Program-made: the position numbers and the translations under genes | In this document: one piece after another, positions 62,794 through 64,000 of the stretch | How the letters are laid out: each line of letters begins with the position of its first letter | Numbering within the stretch: position 1 is the stretch's first letter | The notes under the pieces: model-generated | Seen by the model: only the letters and a program-made list of their open reading frames with translations | What the model was told of the DNA's origin: nothing | Databases searched by the model: none | From: an uncultured Erythrobacter sp. | GTDB lineage: Bacteria > Pseudomonadota > Alphaproteobacteria > Sphingomonadales > Sphingomonadaceae | DNA: 64,000 bases | Direction: 5' to 3' | Assembly: GCA_947488085.1 (NCBI GenBank) | Contig: CANKYI010000001.1 | Location: 1,807,928 to 1,871,927 of the forward strand

Positions 62794-64000
62794 TCAGAAC
62801 CGAGTTGAAAGCGTCGCGGCGATGCCGGATGCGGGTGCCGCGTCGCCCGCTACACGTTCACGCCAATCGAGCGAGACGCGTGCGGGCACATCGCCAACAT
62901 TCAATTCAACCTGCAAAGTCGGGCCAATGTCGACACGGCTGGCTCCCTCTTGCGCGCCGCCCCATGCCCCTGCGCCTAACCGCAACCGGGCGCTTTGATC
63001 GTTGCCGCGTTCAAACTGAGCGAATTTGCGTGTGATCGCCGCCTGCCCTTCGCCGAAGGGTGTCGCCGCATCGCCGCCAACATAGCCAGCCGCGCCATAG
63101 ACTTCCAACCGCGTGTCAAAGGGCAGTCTTTGGGAAGGCAGTTCGGTAATTGCATAGGCGGCAGGCCGCAGATCGGTGCCGAACGTATTGTCGATCACCC
63201 GCAATTCCGCCGCCACGCGCACAGGAACCGCCGCCAATGGACGCGCAGAGGCTCCAATTGCGGCTTCGTTCTCACCCTCTGCCACAAACGCACGATAGGC
63301 GCGGACATAAAGGCGCGGATCATGACGAGACGAAGGAGCCACGCGATATTGCAGATTGGCCGCCATCTGGCTGGCGCCATAGACTGGCACACGGCCCTGA
63401 CCAATCAGAGCGGAATTCGAACCGGCGCGATAAAACGCAAATGCGTCCAAAGACCAACGATCAATCGAAGGCCGCGCGAGAGTGATTGTGCGCGGTGCCT
63501 CGTCCGTATTCGCGCTCAATTGGTAATAAGCATCGACCTTGTTGCCACTCGATGCGAGCTGGGCGTTGGGAGCCTCGACATTCCAATCAATACGGAACGC
63601 CGCTGCCATCAGGAATTGATGCCCCGCAGCCACAATCGGAGGTGTCAGCCGAGCATCCGCAAAATGCCGGTCATTGGTCTGTATGACAGCTGGCATAGCG
63701 TGGCTAAGTCCAGCCCAGCCAGACGACGTGGATCTGCCAAAAGCCGATGCGAGCAGCGGCGTTTGCACGACATCTTCCCCACGAACCATGTCAGGAGACG
63801 CGTTTGCCATCAAAGGCGGGTCTGCTGGCGGATCATTCGGTCCATCCCTGGGCTGTGCCTCAGCGAACAGAGTTTCTGCCACAGGCAAGTCGAGCACCGC
63901 AGGAAACGGGTTCTCCCAAACGACTGCGCGTCCGCCGATCCACACAGCGACCAGTAGGACCAGCATCGCCAAAGGACTGCCCCGGCGGCGTGAGGTCTCT
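62794..64000 (-). CDS. Membrane-anchored barrel-like protein, partial
   Basis: The frame runs to the right edge of the window without a stop, so the true start lies beyond 64000. The visible part has a basic patch (RRRGSPLA), a membrane helix (MLVLLVAVWIGGRAVVWENP), an acidic Pro-rich stretch and about 320 residues of alternating short strands (RPSIDRWSLDAFAFYRAGSN, VPVRVAAELRVIDNTFGTDL, SARLRLGAGAWGGAQEGASR) that end in the aromatic TLSTRF, as outer-membrane barrels do. No family was recognised with confidence. A surface or exopolysaccharide-linked protein is possible. Confidence 0.6.
   Translation of the reverse strand, partial: ETSRRRGSPLAMLVLLVAVWIGGRAVVWENPFPAVLDLPVAETLFAEAQPRDGPNDPPADPPLMANASPDMVRGEDVVQTPLLASAFGRSTSSGWAGLSHAMPAVIQTNDRHFADARLTPPIVAAGHQFLMAAAFRIDWNVEAPNAQLASSGNKVDAYYQLSANTDEAPRTITLARPSIDRWSLDAFAFYRAGSNSALIGQGRVPVYGASQMAANLQYRVAPSSRHDPRLYVRAYRAFVAEGENEAAIGASARPLAAVPVRVAAELRVIDNTFGTDLRPAAYAITELPSQRLPFDTRLEVYGAAGYVGGDAATPFGEGQAAITRKFAQFERGNDQSARLRLGAGAWGGAQEGASRVDIGPTLQVELNVGDVPARVSLDWRERVAGDAAPASGIAATLSTRF

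Noticed and set aside
1..64000. Mobile island, prophage or CRISPR array
   Set aside because: No integrase, transposase, tRNA edge or regularly spaced repeat was seen; gene content and base composition look chromosomal throughout.

Overview
The window reads as ordinary chromosomal DNA from an alphaproteobacterium of the Sphingomonadales, most likely the Erythrobacteraceae (Erythrobacter/Altererythrobacter-like). The reasons are a Caulobacter-type tad/cpa pilus locus, two very large TonB-dependent receptors next to secreted peptidases, an ATP12 chaperone, a GatCAB amidotransferase operon, a TIGR02186/TSUP pair and moderate-to-high GC codon use. This placement comes from gene content and was not tested by phylogeny. 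No tRNA, rRNA, CRISPR array, transposase or phage gene was seen.

Layout: (1) 1-7179, Flp/Tad pilus genes cpaA(partial)-cpaB-cpaC-cpaD-cpaE-tadB-tadC; the motor ATPase gene cpaF/tadA is absent from its expected place. (2) 7264-8668, MarR regulator and a crotonase. (3) 9024-10980, a KpsS-like surface-polysaccharide transferase coupled to a CMP-sugar synthetase. (4) 10987-13946, a TonB-C-domain secreted protein, then a thiolase-SDR beta-oxidation operon behind a perfect palindromic operator candidate. (5) 14058-17427, two tandem 2-oxoglutarate/Fe(II) oxygenases and a methyltransferase. (6) 17558-35360, a scavenging and proteostasis block: two TonB receptors flanking an S9 peptidase, ClpB, a penicillin-acylase-type hydrolase and a double-length M16 peptidase. 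(7) 35552-39992, small proteins, an ArsR-SRPBCC-DUF operon, an OmpA/microprotein/helix-hairpin-helix operon and a phytase-like protein. (8) 39994-44943, gatC-gatA-two small membrane proteins-gatB, an FKBP isomerase and rpsU. (9) 45162-48996, a six-gene chain in which every gene overlaps the next (crcB, pseudouridine synthase, PaiB-like, HAD, small membrane protein, ATP12). (10) 49014-52610, an MCE/Mla-type lipid transport operon. (11) 52751-59205, valS-VOC-queE followed by a transmembrane TIR receptor and a membrane partner, facing a HerA-type ATPase (59224-60903). (12) 61026-64000, TIGR02186 protein with TauE/SafE exporter and a partial outer-membrane-like protein.

The most unusual object is the 593-residue protein at 56625-58406: an N-terminal cytoplasmic TIR domain, one membrane helix and a C-terminal type-1 periplasmic binding (ANF-receptor-like) fold, i.e. 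a bacterial receptor laid out like a Toll-type receptor but with an ABC-transporter-type ligand-binding ectodomain. It is followed by a single-pass protein of unknown function. Other points of interest are a 30-residue membrane microprotein at 38022-38114 that shares a membrane-anchor motif with its neighbour, a 17-bp tandem duplication that separates two convergent stop codons, a REP-like palindromic repeat behind rpsU, and a probably leaderless ArsR gene whose start codon lies in a palindrome.
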